A DNA stretch of 64,000 nucleotides from Bog-159 sp035499555 (lineage in GTDB: Bacteria > Acidobacteriota > Terriglobia > Bryobacterales > Bryobacteraceae): assembly GCA_035499555.1 (NCBI GenBank), contig DATJYO010000071.1, positions 148,143-212,142 on the forward strand, written 5' to 3'. The notes beneath the pieces were generated by a model. That model was not told the DNA's origin. It saw only the letters and a program-made list of their open reading frames with translations, and did not search any database. Shown one piece after another: positions 25,931-33,182 of this stretch. Made by a program: the position numbers and the translations under genes. The first letter of the stretch is position 1, and each line of letters begins with the position of its first letter.

Positions 25931-27139
25931 ATGGCTACATTCTTCTATCGCGCGGTAGCATCCGACGGTAAACTCCGCACGGGCCGGCTCCACGGCGATA
26001 CCGACCGGATCGTGGCGCGTGAGCTGCGCAAGCAGGGGTTGACGCCGGTCTACGTGGGCGTGGCGCCGCAGAAATCGGTGGAGCTGAAGCTGCCCGCCTT
26101 TCTGCGCGGCAACCGGCAGGATGTCCTGTTCTTTACCCAGGAGCTCTCCACCCTGCTGAACGCCGGCGTGCCGCTCGACCGCGCGCTCTCCATCACCGCC
26201 GAGCTCACGGAACGCGCCAGCTTTCGCGCCATCGTGCTGGACGTGCTCCGCGTGCTCAAGGGCGGCAAGTCCCTGGCCGACAGCCTGGCCACGCACGGCG
26301 AGTACTTCTCGGACCTGTACATCAACATGGTGCGGGCCGGCGAGGCCTCCGGATCGCTGGCGGTGATCTTCGAGCGCCTCTCCGAGTTCGAGCGCTCGCG
26401 CAACGATCTGCGCAACTACATCATCTCTTCGATGATCTATCCCGCGCTGTTGTGCCTGGTGGGCCTGGTCTCGATCATCATCCTGCTGACCTTCGTGGTG
26501 CCGCGCTTTGCCTCGCTGTTTGAAGACTCGCACATGGAGATGCCGCTGCCGACGCAGATCATGTTGCAGGTGAGCAACACCGTGAAGACCTGGTGGTGGG
26601 TGGTGGCCCTGGTGCTGGCCGCTATCGGGGCCGCCCTGCGGCTCTACATCAGCACGCTCAAGGGCCGGCTCAGATGGGATGCCTGGCGTCTGAAGCTGCC
26701 GCTGTTGGGCGACACGCTCCGCAAGGCCGAGACGGCGCGGTTTGCGCGCGCCATGGGAACGCTGGTCGCCAACACCGTGCCGCTGGTGCAATCGATTGCG
26801 ATCTCCGGCGGCATCCTGAACAACCGTTTCATCGCCCGCGGCCTGGAGGCCGTCTCCCAGGGAGTCAAACGCGGCGAGGGGATTGCCGCCCCGCTGACCA
26901 AGGTGGCGGTGTTTCCGCCGCTGGCCGGGCACCTGCTCACGGTCGGGGAAGAGACCGGCCGCCTGGACGCCATGTTCAACCGCATGGCCGACATCTACGA
27001 AGAAGATACCCGTGCCTCCATCAAGCGATTCACGGCCATCTTCGAGCCGCTGGTCATCCTGGTGATGGGGGTGATCGTCGGCGGGTTTATCCTGAGTATT
27101 CTGGTGGCCATCACCAGCATCAATGACGTGAACATATGA
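25931..27139 (+). CDS. gspF: Type II secretion inner-membrane platform protein GspF
   Basis: The 402-residue product has two tandem GspF domains (about residues 65-190 and 265-390), each followed by membrane helices (LCLVGLVSIIILLTFVVP, then VILVMGVIVGGFILSILVAI at the C-terminus). ELSTLLNAGVPLDRAL and NTVPLVQSIAISGG are repeated family motifs. It forms the membrane platform rotated or loaded by GspE. It overlaps gspG by four bases. Confidence 0.95.
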   Translation: MATFFYRAVASDGKLRTGRLHGDTDRIVARELRKQGLTPVYVGVAPQKSVELKLPAFLRGNRQDVLFFTQELSTLLNAGVPLDRALSITAELTERASFRAIVLDVLRVLKGGKSLADSLATHGEYFSDLYINMVRAGEASGSLAVIFERLSEFERSRNDLRNYIISSMIYPALLCLVGLVSIIILLTFVVPRFASLFEDSHMEMPLPTQIMLQVSNTVKTWWWVVALVLAAIGAALRLYISTLKGRLRWDAWRLKLPLLGDTLRKAETARFARAMGTLVANTVPLVQSIAISGGILNNRFIARGLEAVSQGVKRGEGIAAPLTKVAVFPPLAGHLLTVGEETGRLDAMFNRMADIYEEDTRASIKRFTAIFEPLVILVMGVIVGGFILSILVAITSINDVNI

Positions 27140-27537
27140 AAACAGCCAACCGACGCAGACGGACCCAGGCGGGCGTTACTTTGATCGAGATGATGGTGGT
27201 GGTGATCATCATCGCGCTGTTTGCCGTGCTGGTGGGGCCGAATCTGTTCAAGCAGACCGACAAGGCGCGCGTGGCCGCCGCCCGCGTGCAGATCAACACC
27301 TTCGAAGGGGCCCTGGTGCAGTTTCACGCCGACAATGGCGTCTTCCCCACGCAGGAGCAGGGCCTGGACGCGCTGCGGCCTTATCTGCGCAAGGACGTCC
27401 CGCTGGATCCGTGGAAGCACCCTTACATATACAAGTATCCGGGGGAACACGGGGAAGAGCCCGACATCATCTGTTACGGCGCCGACGGGCAGCCCGGCGG
27501 GGAGGGAGTGAATGCCGATATCGTCAACTGGAAATAG
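27136..27537 (+). CDS. gspG: Major pseudopilin GspG
   Basis: The 133-residue protein has a prepilin leader cleaved after Gly in QAG|VTLIEMMVVVIII. The GspG C-terminal domain follows: FHADNGVFPTQEQGLDAL, PLDPWKHPYIYKYPGEHG, then PDIICYGADGQPGGEG, including calcium-site residues typical of GspG. It forms the shaft of the pseudopilus. Its 3' end overlaps gspH by 26 bases. Confidence 0.95.
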   Translation: MKTANRRRRTQAGVTLIEMMVVVIIIALFAVLVGPNLFKQTDKARVAAARVQINTFEGALVQFHADNGVFPTQEQGLDALRPYLRKDVPLDPWKHPYIYKYPGEHGEEPDIICYGADGQPGGEGVNADIVNWK

Positions 27538-27997
27538 GGCACGCGGCGTCACCCTGATGGAGCTGATGGTCGTGCTGGCCATCATCTCGCTGATTGTGGC
27601 CATCTCCTTCCCCAGCACCATGGCGGGGCTGGAGAACATACGTTTATCGTCCGGCGCGCGATCGGTGGCCGCCTTCATGAATGCCGCCGCGAATCGCGCC
27701 GAGCGCCGGCAGCAGGCCATGGAACTCTCCGTCTCCGTCAAGGACAACGCCATCACGCTGCAATCCGCCGACGCCACCTATGCCCGCCGGCTGAACCTCC
27801 CGCGCGGTGTGGTGGTGGATGCGGTCCTGCCTCCGCTGCCGGAGCCTTCCGATGAGCCGCGCCATTTTCTGTTTCTTCCCGGAGCGGCGCCGCCCCGCAT
27901 GGCCATCGAAGTGGCGAACCCGCACGGGCTGCGGCGTATCGTGCGACTGAATCCGATCACCGGCGTCACCGAGATCACCCAGCCGGAGTCCCCATGA
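27512..27997 (+). CDS. gspH: Minor pseudopilin GspH
   Basis: The 161-residue protein has a 12-residue leader and the cleavage/methylation motif RG|VTLMELMVVLAII, then a GspH-like beta domain (VAAFMNAAANRAERRQQAMEL). The start lies inside the end of gspG. Assignment as GspH rather than a generic pseudopilin rests on the domain pattern and its place between gspG and gspI. Confidence 0.85.
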   Translation: MPISSTGNRARGVTLMELMVVLAIISLIVAISFPSTMAGLENIRLSSGARSVAAFMNAAANRAERRQQAMELSVSVKDNAITLQSADATYARRLNLPRGVVVDAVLPPLPEPSDEPRHFLFLPGAAPPRMAIEVANPHGLRRIVRLNPITGVTEITQPESP

Positions 27998-28410
27998 GAC
28001 GGCGCGGGTTCACGCTGCTCGAAATGCTGGTGGCCACCTTGATCATGGGCATCGCGGTGGTCGGCCTGATGGCGGAAATCACCAACTCCATGCGCAACGC
28101 CACGCGCGTCACGAACCGCGACCGGGCGGTGCTGCTGGCGCGGTCCAAGATGGACGAACTGCTGCTGGACATTCATTTTCCGCTCAACACTGTGGTGCAG
28201 GGCAGCCTGGACCCCGCTCTCACCGGCGGTGTTCCGGGCGGCTGGCGGGCGCGCATGACGCGATTCGATATGCCCCCCGATCCCGCGCCGGGCGCGCCGG
28301 TGCTCGATCGCATGGAGCTGGAAATCTGGTGGATGGCCGGAGGGGAGCGTCGCAGCTTCCAGTTGAACGGCTATCGCACGGACGTGCTGCGCCCGGAGGA
28401 TTTCCAATGA
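27994..28410 (+). CDS. gspI: Minor pseudopilin GspI
   Basis: The 138-residue product has leader RRG|FTLLEMLVATLIMGIAVV followed by a short C-terminal domain (DRAVLLARSKMDELL). The alanine- and leucine-rich helix and the ARSKM segment are typical of GspI. It belongs to the tip complex with GspJ and GspK. It overlaps both neighbours by four bases. Confidence 0.85.
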   Translation: MRRRGFTLLEMLVATLIMGIAVVGLMAEITNSMRNATRVTNRDRAVLLARSKMDELLLDIHFPLNTVVQGSLDPALTGGVPGGWRARMTRFDMPPDPAPGAPVLDRMELEIWWMAGGERRSFQLNGYRTDVLRPEDFQ

Positions 28411-29147
28411 GCCGGTCCCGCTCCGAAGCCGGACTTACGCTCATCGAAGTGGTGATCGCCGTCTCCCTCCTGAGCGTCCTGTCGGTCGGCATGCTGGCCG
28501 CCATCCGGCTGGGCTTCAACGCCATGCACAAGACCGAAGACCGCCTGATGGAGAACCGCCGGGTGGCCGGCGCGCAGCGTATTCTGGAACAGGAACTCGC
28601 CGGCTTTATGCCGGTCAAAGCCATCTGCCCTCCCGATTCCAATGCGCCGGGAGAGATCTTTCCGTTCTTTGAAGGCAAGCCGCAATCCATGCGGCTGGTC
28701 TCCACGTACTCGCTCGAGGAGGAATGGCGCGGCCGGCCCCTGGTTCTGGAGATGCAAGTGATTCCCGGCGCGGAAGGCCTGGGTGTGCGGCTGATCGTCA
28801 ACGAGTTTCTCTATTCCGGCGCGCTCAGCGCGGGCCGGATGTGCCTCGGCATGGCTCCCGATCCGGCTTCCGGACAGACGATACCGATGTTCCAGCCGAT
28901 CCAGGCCGGACCGCAGTCTTTCATCCTCGCCGACAAGCTGGCATTCTGCCGGTTCTCCTACCTGGAGCCGGAGCCGGAACCGGAATACCAGCGCTGGCGG
29001 CCGGACTGGGTACTCCCGCGCTGGCCGATGGGTATCCGTGTGGAGATGGCGCCGCTCGAGGATCGCCGCGCCCGCCTGCGTCCGCTCACCGTGACCGCCG
29101 CCATTCCCATTACGCGCGCGCTGAAGGTGAACTATGTCGATTACTGA
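28407..29147 (+). CDS. gspJ: Minor pseudopilin GspJ
   Basis: The 246-residue product has leader EAG|LTLIEVVIAVSLLSVLSVGM and a C-terminal domain with ENRRVAGAQRILEQELAGFMP, as in GspJ. It is longer than the commonest GspJ (about 200 residues). The ATG at 28407 overlaps the gspI stop. A longer frame starts upstream at 28329 but would lack a pseudopilin N-terminus. Confidence 0.83.
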   Translation: MSRSRSEAGLTLIEVVIAVSLLSVLSVGMLAAIRLGFNAMHKTEDRLMENRRVAGAQRILEQELAGFMPVKAICPPDSNAPGEIFPFFEGKPQSMRLVSTYSLEEEWRGRPLVLEMQVIPGAEGLGVRLIVNEFLYSGALSAGRMCLGMAPDPASGQTIPMFQPIQAGPQSFILADKLAFCRFSYLEPEPEPEYQRWRPDWVLPRWPMGIRVEMAPLEDRRARLRPLTVTAAIPITRALKVNYVDY

Positions 29148-30120
29148 CCGGCGCCGGCGCGGCTCTGCTCTTCTGGCCGTACTGTGGCTCTCCGCGGCGC
29201 TCTCGGCCATCGCCATCGCGCTGGCGGATACGGTCCGTGGCGAGGCTGAGCGAAGCGCCACGGCGGTCGACGACTTGCGCAGCCACAATCTGGCCGAGGG
29301 CGGCCTGCGCCGCGCGCTGCTCTACATGTGGTGGCGGCGCGGCCATCCCGACGTGCCGCGTTATCAGTCGCTGGGGCCATACTACACCTTCGATTTCCCG
29401 GAAGGCCAAACCGTGGTCGAGATTATTCCGGAAACCTCCAAGCTGAACATCAATTCCGCGGACCCGAACGATCTCTTCAAACTGCTGATGAATCTCGGCG
29501 TACCGGACTCGCGGGCGCAGCAGATCACCGCCGCCATCGTGGACTGGCGGTCTCCGCCGTCCCCCATGCCCACGCCGTTCGACGTGTTCTACCAGACGCT
29601 GCGTCCCCCCTATGCGGCGGCGCATGCGGCGTTCCAGGATGTTGAGGAGTTGCTTTCGGTGGAAGGGGTGACGCCGGATCTGTTTTACGGCGCCTGGCAG
29701 CCCGCGCCGGCGGATGAGGCGCGTCGTTTGTTGCGTCGCGAAGGGCTGGAGGATTGTTTATCGGTCTTTGGTTCGACCGGCCTGTTCGATGTCAACACGG
29801 CGCCGCCGCCGGTACTGGCGACGGCCGGCATACCACCGGCGGGTATCGCGGCCTTGGTTCAGCAACGCCGGATTCAACCTTTCCTGACAGAAGAAGACCT
29901 GGCACCCTTCGCCGGAGTTGCGGGCCCCGCTTTCGGCCGGCTGCGCATAGGCGGGGTGACCATGTTTACCCTCAAATCGACAGCGCGCCTGCGGCTGGTT
30001 AACGGCCAGTTATCCGATTTGCGGCGCACGGTAGGCGCACTGGTAAAGTTCACGCCCACTGGATTCGCAGATCCGTATCACGTTCTGCGTTGGTACGACT
30101 CGATGGAAGCTACGCCTTAG
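29134..30120 (+). CDS. gspK: Minor pseudopilin/tip protein GspK
   Basis: The 328-residue protein has the GspK-type leader (RRRRGSALLAVLWLSAALSAIAI) without the Glu5 seen in other pseudopilins, as expected for GspK. The helical GspK domain follows, with SKLNINSADPNDL, VPDSRAQQITAAIVDW and VEELLSVEGVTPDLF. It caps the pseudopilus and is the last gene of the operon. Its stop overlaps the converging PEP-CTERM gene by four bases. Confidence 0.9.
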   Translation: MSITDRRRRGSALLAVLWLSAALSAIAIALADTVRGEAERSATAVDDLRSHNLAEGGLRRALLYMWWRRGHPDVPRYQSLGPYYTFDFPEGQTVVEIIPETSKLNINSADPNDLFKLLMNLGVPDSRAQQITAAIVDWRSPPSPMPTPFDVFYQTLRPPYAAAHAAFQDVEELLSVEGVTPDLFYGAWQPAPADEARRLLRREGLEDCLSVFGSTGLFDVNTAPPPVLATAGIPPAGIAALVQQRRIQPFLTEEDLAPFAGVAGPAFGRLRIGGVTMFTLKSTARLRLVNGQLSDLRRTVGALVKFTPTGFADPYHVLRWYDSMEATP

Positions 30121-30806
30121 CGATGAAACAGACGGCGCAGCGACTGTCTCTTCAGGAGGCCGAGCACCGCGAGACCGGAACCCATCAGGAGGAAATCCGC
30201 CGGTTCGGGGACGGTGCTGGTCAAAATGCGAATCATGTCCATGCCGCTGGTATCGGCGTCGACATGGAAGCTGACATAAACCGTTTCGTCGTTACCGGAA
30301 ACCCAAATGAAATCGCCCGGCTCGAGACCCCCATTGGCGAGCGAACCCGGGGGGTAACTGGTGCCCGGGGCGCCAAAGATGATGTCGGTGGCACCGATAT
30401 TGTCCGCGCCGAGCATGATGCCGATAATCTTCTCGCCATCGCCAAACGTGATCTCACCTTCGAATTGCCGATTGTTCGCGTCTGCTGGATTCGACTCGGG
30501 TGCGGCACGCAAGAGGTAGCTATTGACGGTAACGCCTGCCGCCAGGGTGCCCGGGGTTAGCGGCGTGGAGCCGCCTACGGTGTACGAGCCCGGCTGCGAA
30601 ATGCCGACCGTCACCGAGGACGGGAGCGTAAGGTCAACTTGTTCGTTAAACAGATAGATGGCGGAATCGCTCAACAACTGGCCCGGCTGGATGGAGGCAG
30701 GAGCCGGGATTTCCGTCACCTCACCGGAGACGACTATGATGGACCCGTACGCCGGTAGGACCAGAAGCAGACAAAGCGAAGCGAGCGAGGCAAGCAAAAT
30801 TCGCAT
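30117..30806 (-). CDS. PEP-CTERM sorting-domain protein
   Basis: The product has an N-terminal signal peptide (MRILLASLASLCLLLVLPAYG) and a C-terminal sorting tail: VPEP, a hydrophobic helix (LLMGSGLAVLGLL) and a basic end (KRQSLRRLFHR). Such tails are processed by an exosortase. The middle is a Gly/Ser/Thr-rich beta domain without known function. Start chosen at the ATG giving the shortest good signal peptide; ATGs nine and eighteen bases upstream are possible. No exosortase gene is in the window. Confidence 0.85.
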   Translation of the reverse strand: MRILLASLASLCLLLVLPAYGSIIVVSGEVTEIPAPASIQPGQLLSDSAIYLFNEQVDLTLPSSVTVGISQPGSYTVGGSTPLTPGTLAAGVTVNSYLLRAAPESNPADANNRQFEGEITFGDGEKIIGIMLGADNIGATDIIFGAPGTSYPPGSLANGGLEPGDFIWVSGNDETVYVSFHVDADTSGMDMIRILTSTVPEPADFLLMGSGLAVLGLLKRQSLRRLFHR

Positions 30807-31147
30807 ACGAAACATATACCACACTGCCGCACATTTGTGCCTTAAATTTTTGGAGTACTACAGTACCATTTCTAACGAGTCCTCCGGAGCCGCCGGCGAA
30901 AACCCGTTGTTGAGCTGCAAATATCGCTGTTGAAATGACTTGCGGGGATCCACGCGGGCCCGCCGGGGAGCCGCTTGGGGTAGGGTCTTGCATGCCGAAC
31001 GATCTAAGATCCCACCTAGTAGCGTTCTAAGATTTTCGCGGAACCCTTAGAAGGCATTGAAATAAAACATTTTCGCTGCCGATTGTTTTGGAGGGCCGGG
31101 CCGGCCGGCGGCCGCCGCATGCTATTCTGACGCGTAAAACGGCACCT
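30807..31147. other. Intergenic region with short repeats between PEP-CTERM and heptose genes
   Basis: No gene is supported. The stretch holds a near-palindrome GTACTACAGTAC (30855-30866) close to the PEP-CTERM start, two copies of TCTAAGAT (31003-31010 and 31026-31033), and the inverted repeat TTCTAAG/CTTAGAA (31025-31052). It probably contains divergent promoters for the two flanking transcripts. Confidence 0.5.
31025..31052. promoter_or_regulatory. Inverted repeat upstream of the heptose genes
   Basis: TTCTAAG (31025-31031) and CTTAGAA (31046-31052) are exact reverse complements separated by 14 bases. A second TCTAAGAT lies 23 bases upstream at 31003. The spacing fits a dimeric regulator but no known operator is matched. 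Confidence 0.4.
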
Positions 31148-32188
31148 ATGCCCCCACCGCCGCGCGCCCACAAACCGCCCCGCACCCTGGCTGCGATCGT
31201 TGAAAAGTTCGGCGGTACACGTGTCCTAGTAGCCGGAGATCTGATGCTGGACCGCTATTGGACGGGCGAGGTGGAGCGAATCTCCCCGGAAGCGCCGGTC
31301 CCGGTGGTGCGCAAAATCGGCGCCTTCGCCGTACCGGGCGGAGCGGCCAATACGGCCTGCAATGTCAGGGCCTTGGGCGCGGAAACCGTACTCCTCGGAT
31401 TAGCCGGGCGGGACGAGGCGGGCCGGATTTTGCGGGAGATTCTGGTGCGGCGGGGGGTGGACTGCTCGCAGCTTTCCATGCAGAATGGCCGTCCGACAAC
31501 GGTGAAACTCCGGGTGGTGGCGCACGACCAGCAGGTGGTGCGCATCGACGACGAGGAGACCGCCCCGATCGATGCGGACCTCGGCCGGCAAGTGATCCGC
31601 CGCGCTGCCCGGCTGATGCCGGGCGTGGACGCCGTCCTGATCTCGGACTATGCCAAGGGTTTCGCCACCGGACCGGTGGTCAAGGGTATCCTGGCCGCCG
31701 CCCGAGCTTGTGGCAAACCGGTGGCGGTGGACCCGAAAGGTGCCGATTTCGACCGCTACCAGGGCGCTACCGTCATCAAGCCCAACCGGCACGAATTGTC
31801 CCTGCTCACCGGATTGCCGGTGCGCCAGCATGAGGAGACGCTGGCCGCCGCCCGCCACTTGCGCAGCCGTGCCGGTTCCACCGCGATCGTGGTCACGGAG
31901 GGCAAAGATGGTATGACGCTGTTCCAGGCCGGCGGCAGCGAACAGCATTTTGCCAGCTTTGCGCGCGAGGTGTACGATGTCACCGGGGCCGGCGACACGG
32001 CCCTGGCTGCCCTGGCAGTGGCGCTGGCCGCGGGTGCGGGTATGGGGGATGCCGTCTGGCTGGCGAACCTGGCGGCGGGCCTGGCGGTAGGAGAGCCCGG
32101 CACGGTGGCTATTTCCCGCGAAAAGCTGGCACAAGCGGTGGCGGCTGCCCTGCGCCCCCGGGCTGCGCGCTCCCCTCGCCATGTCTAA
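31148..32188 (+). CDS. rfaE1: D-glycero-beta-D-manno-heptose-7-phosphate kinase (RfaE domain I)
   Basis: The 346-residue PfkB-family kinase shows VLVAGDLMLDRYWTGEVERI, PGGAANTACNVRALGA, VAVDPKGADF, IKPNRHEL and the catalytic DVTGAGDTALA. It phosphorylates heptose-7-phosphate at C1 in ADP-heptose synthesis for lipopolysaccharide core. In E. coli this domain is fused to the nucleotidyltransferase as HldE; here it is a separate protein. The ATG at 31148 gives the proper domain start. It overlaps the next gene by eight bases. Confidence 0.92.
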   Translation: MPPPPRAHKPPRTLAAIVEKFGGTRVLVAGDLMLDRYWTGEVERISPEAPVPVVRKIGAFAVPGGAANTACNVRALGAETVLLGLAGRDEAGRILREILVRRGVDCSQLSMQNGRPTTVKLRVVAHDQQVVRIDDEETAPIDADLGRQVIRRAARLMPGVDAVLISDYAKGFATGPVVKGILAAARACGKPVAVDPKGADFDRYQGATVIKPNRHELSLLTGLPVRQHEETLAAARHLRSRAGSTAIVVTEGKDGMTLFQAGGSEQHFASFAREVYDVTGAGDTALAALAVALAAGAGMGDAVWLANLAAGLAVGEPGTVAISREKLAQAVAAALRPRAARSPRHV

Positions 32189-33182
32189 AATCCTCGCCCC
32201 GGATGCGGTGGATGCGGCAGTGGCCGAGTTGCGGCGTGCGGGCCGGAAGTTGGGATACACCTGCGGCGCATTCGACCTGCTGCACGCCGGCCACGTGGAT
32301 TACCTGGAGCGCAGCCGCGCCTTGTGTGACGTCCTGCTGGTGGCGGTCAATTCGGATCGCTCGGTGCGCACGTATAAGGGTTCGCTGCGGCCCATCTGCC
32401 CCGAGCAGGAACGCATGCGGGTGGTGGCCGGTCTCGGCTGTGTAGATATAGTTACGCTGCTCGATGACGAGCGTCCCCTGGCGCAGTTGCAGCGCTGGCA
32501 GCCGGATTTCTACATCAAGGGCGGCGATTACCGTCCGGACAAGCTGCGATCCGCGGAAGCGGTGACGGCTTACGGCGGCCAGGTTGTCGCCATACCGGTG
32601 GCGTATGCGGTCAGCAGCAGCCAGATCGTCGAGCGCATCCTGGCGGCGGGATCGACGGCGCCGCCGTCCGCCGTGACAGGCGCTCCGCCGAAAGGCATCG
32701 TCTTCCTCGATCGCGACGGCACCCTGCTCGCAGATCGACCTTATTTGAGCGATCCGCGGGAAGCGGTGCTGCTGCCTGGGGTAGGGGAGGGTCTCGCCCG
32801 CCTCCAGCAGGCCGGTTATCGCCTGGTGATCGTGACCAACCAGCAGGGCATCGGCCTGGGCTACTTTTCGGTGCGCGATTTCATCGCCGTGAACGCCGCG
32901 CTGTTCCGCCTGCTCGCGCCGTACGGGGTGTCGATTGCCCGCATCTACTACTGCCCGCATTCCCAGGCCGAGGGTTGCGATTGCCGCAAGCCGGAGGCCG
33001 GCATGCTCCGGCGCGCCCTGGCCGATTTCGGCGTGGCAGCGGGTCACTGTTTCCTGATCGGCGACCGGGACAGCGATGAGGCCGCCGCTGGTTCCGCCGG
33101 CTGCGTACCGGTGCGGATCGGCAGCGGCGGTTTGGCGACTTTCAGCGAGGCCGTGGCCTGGATCCTGTCGCGGGCGGACTAA
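32181..33182 (+). CDS. ADP-heptose nucleotidyltransferase fused to heptose bisphosphate phosphatase
   Basis: The 333-residue protein joins two enzymes. Residues 1 to about 160 are the RfaE2 nucleotidyltransferase (YTCGAFDLLHAGHVDYL with the HxGH motif, VAVNSDRSV, YIKGGDY, SSSQIVERI). Residues about 172-333 are a GmhB-type HAD phosphatase (FLDRDGTL, VTNQQGIGLGYF, a zinc-binding CPHSQAEGCDCRKPEAGM, LIGDRDSDEAAA). Together with the upstream kinase, three consecutive steps of ADP-heptose synthesis are encoded by two overlapping genes. It ends against uvrB (four-base overlap). Confidence 0.92.
   Translation: MSKILAPDAVDAAVAELRRAGRKLGYTCGAFDLLHAGHVDYLERSRALCDVLLVAVNSDRSVRTYKGSLRPICPEQERMRVVAGLGCVDIVTLLDDERPLAQLQRWQPDFYIKGGDYRPDKLRSAEAVTAYGGQVVAIPVAYAVSSSQIVERILAAGSTAPPSAVTGAPPKGIVFLDRDGTLLADRPYLSDPREAVLLPGVGEGLARLQQAGYRLVIVTNQQGIGLGYFSVRDFIAVNAALFRLLAPYGVSIARIYYCPHSQAEGCDCRKPEAGMLRRALADFGVAAGHCFLIGDRDSDEAAAGSAGCVPVRIGSGGLATFSEAVAWILSRAD

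Noticed and set aside
30825..30860. Sigma-54 promoter for the PEP-CTERM gene
   Set aside because: GG and GC elements are present on the minus strand, but the spacing is nine rather than ten bases and the flanks do not fit.
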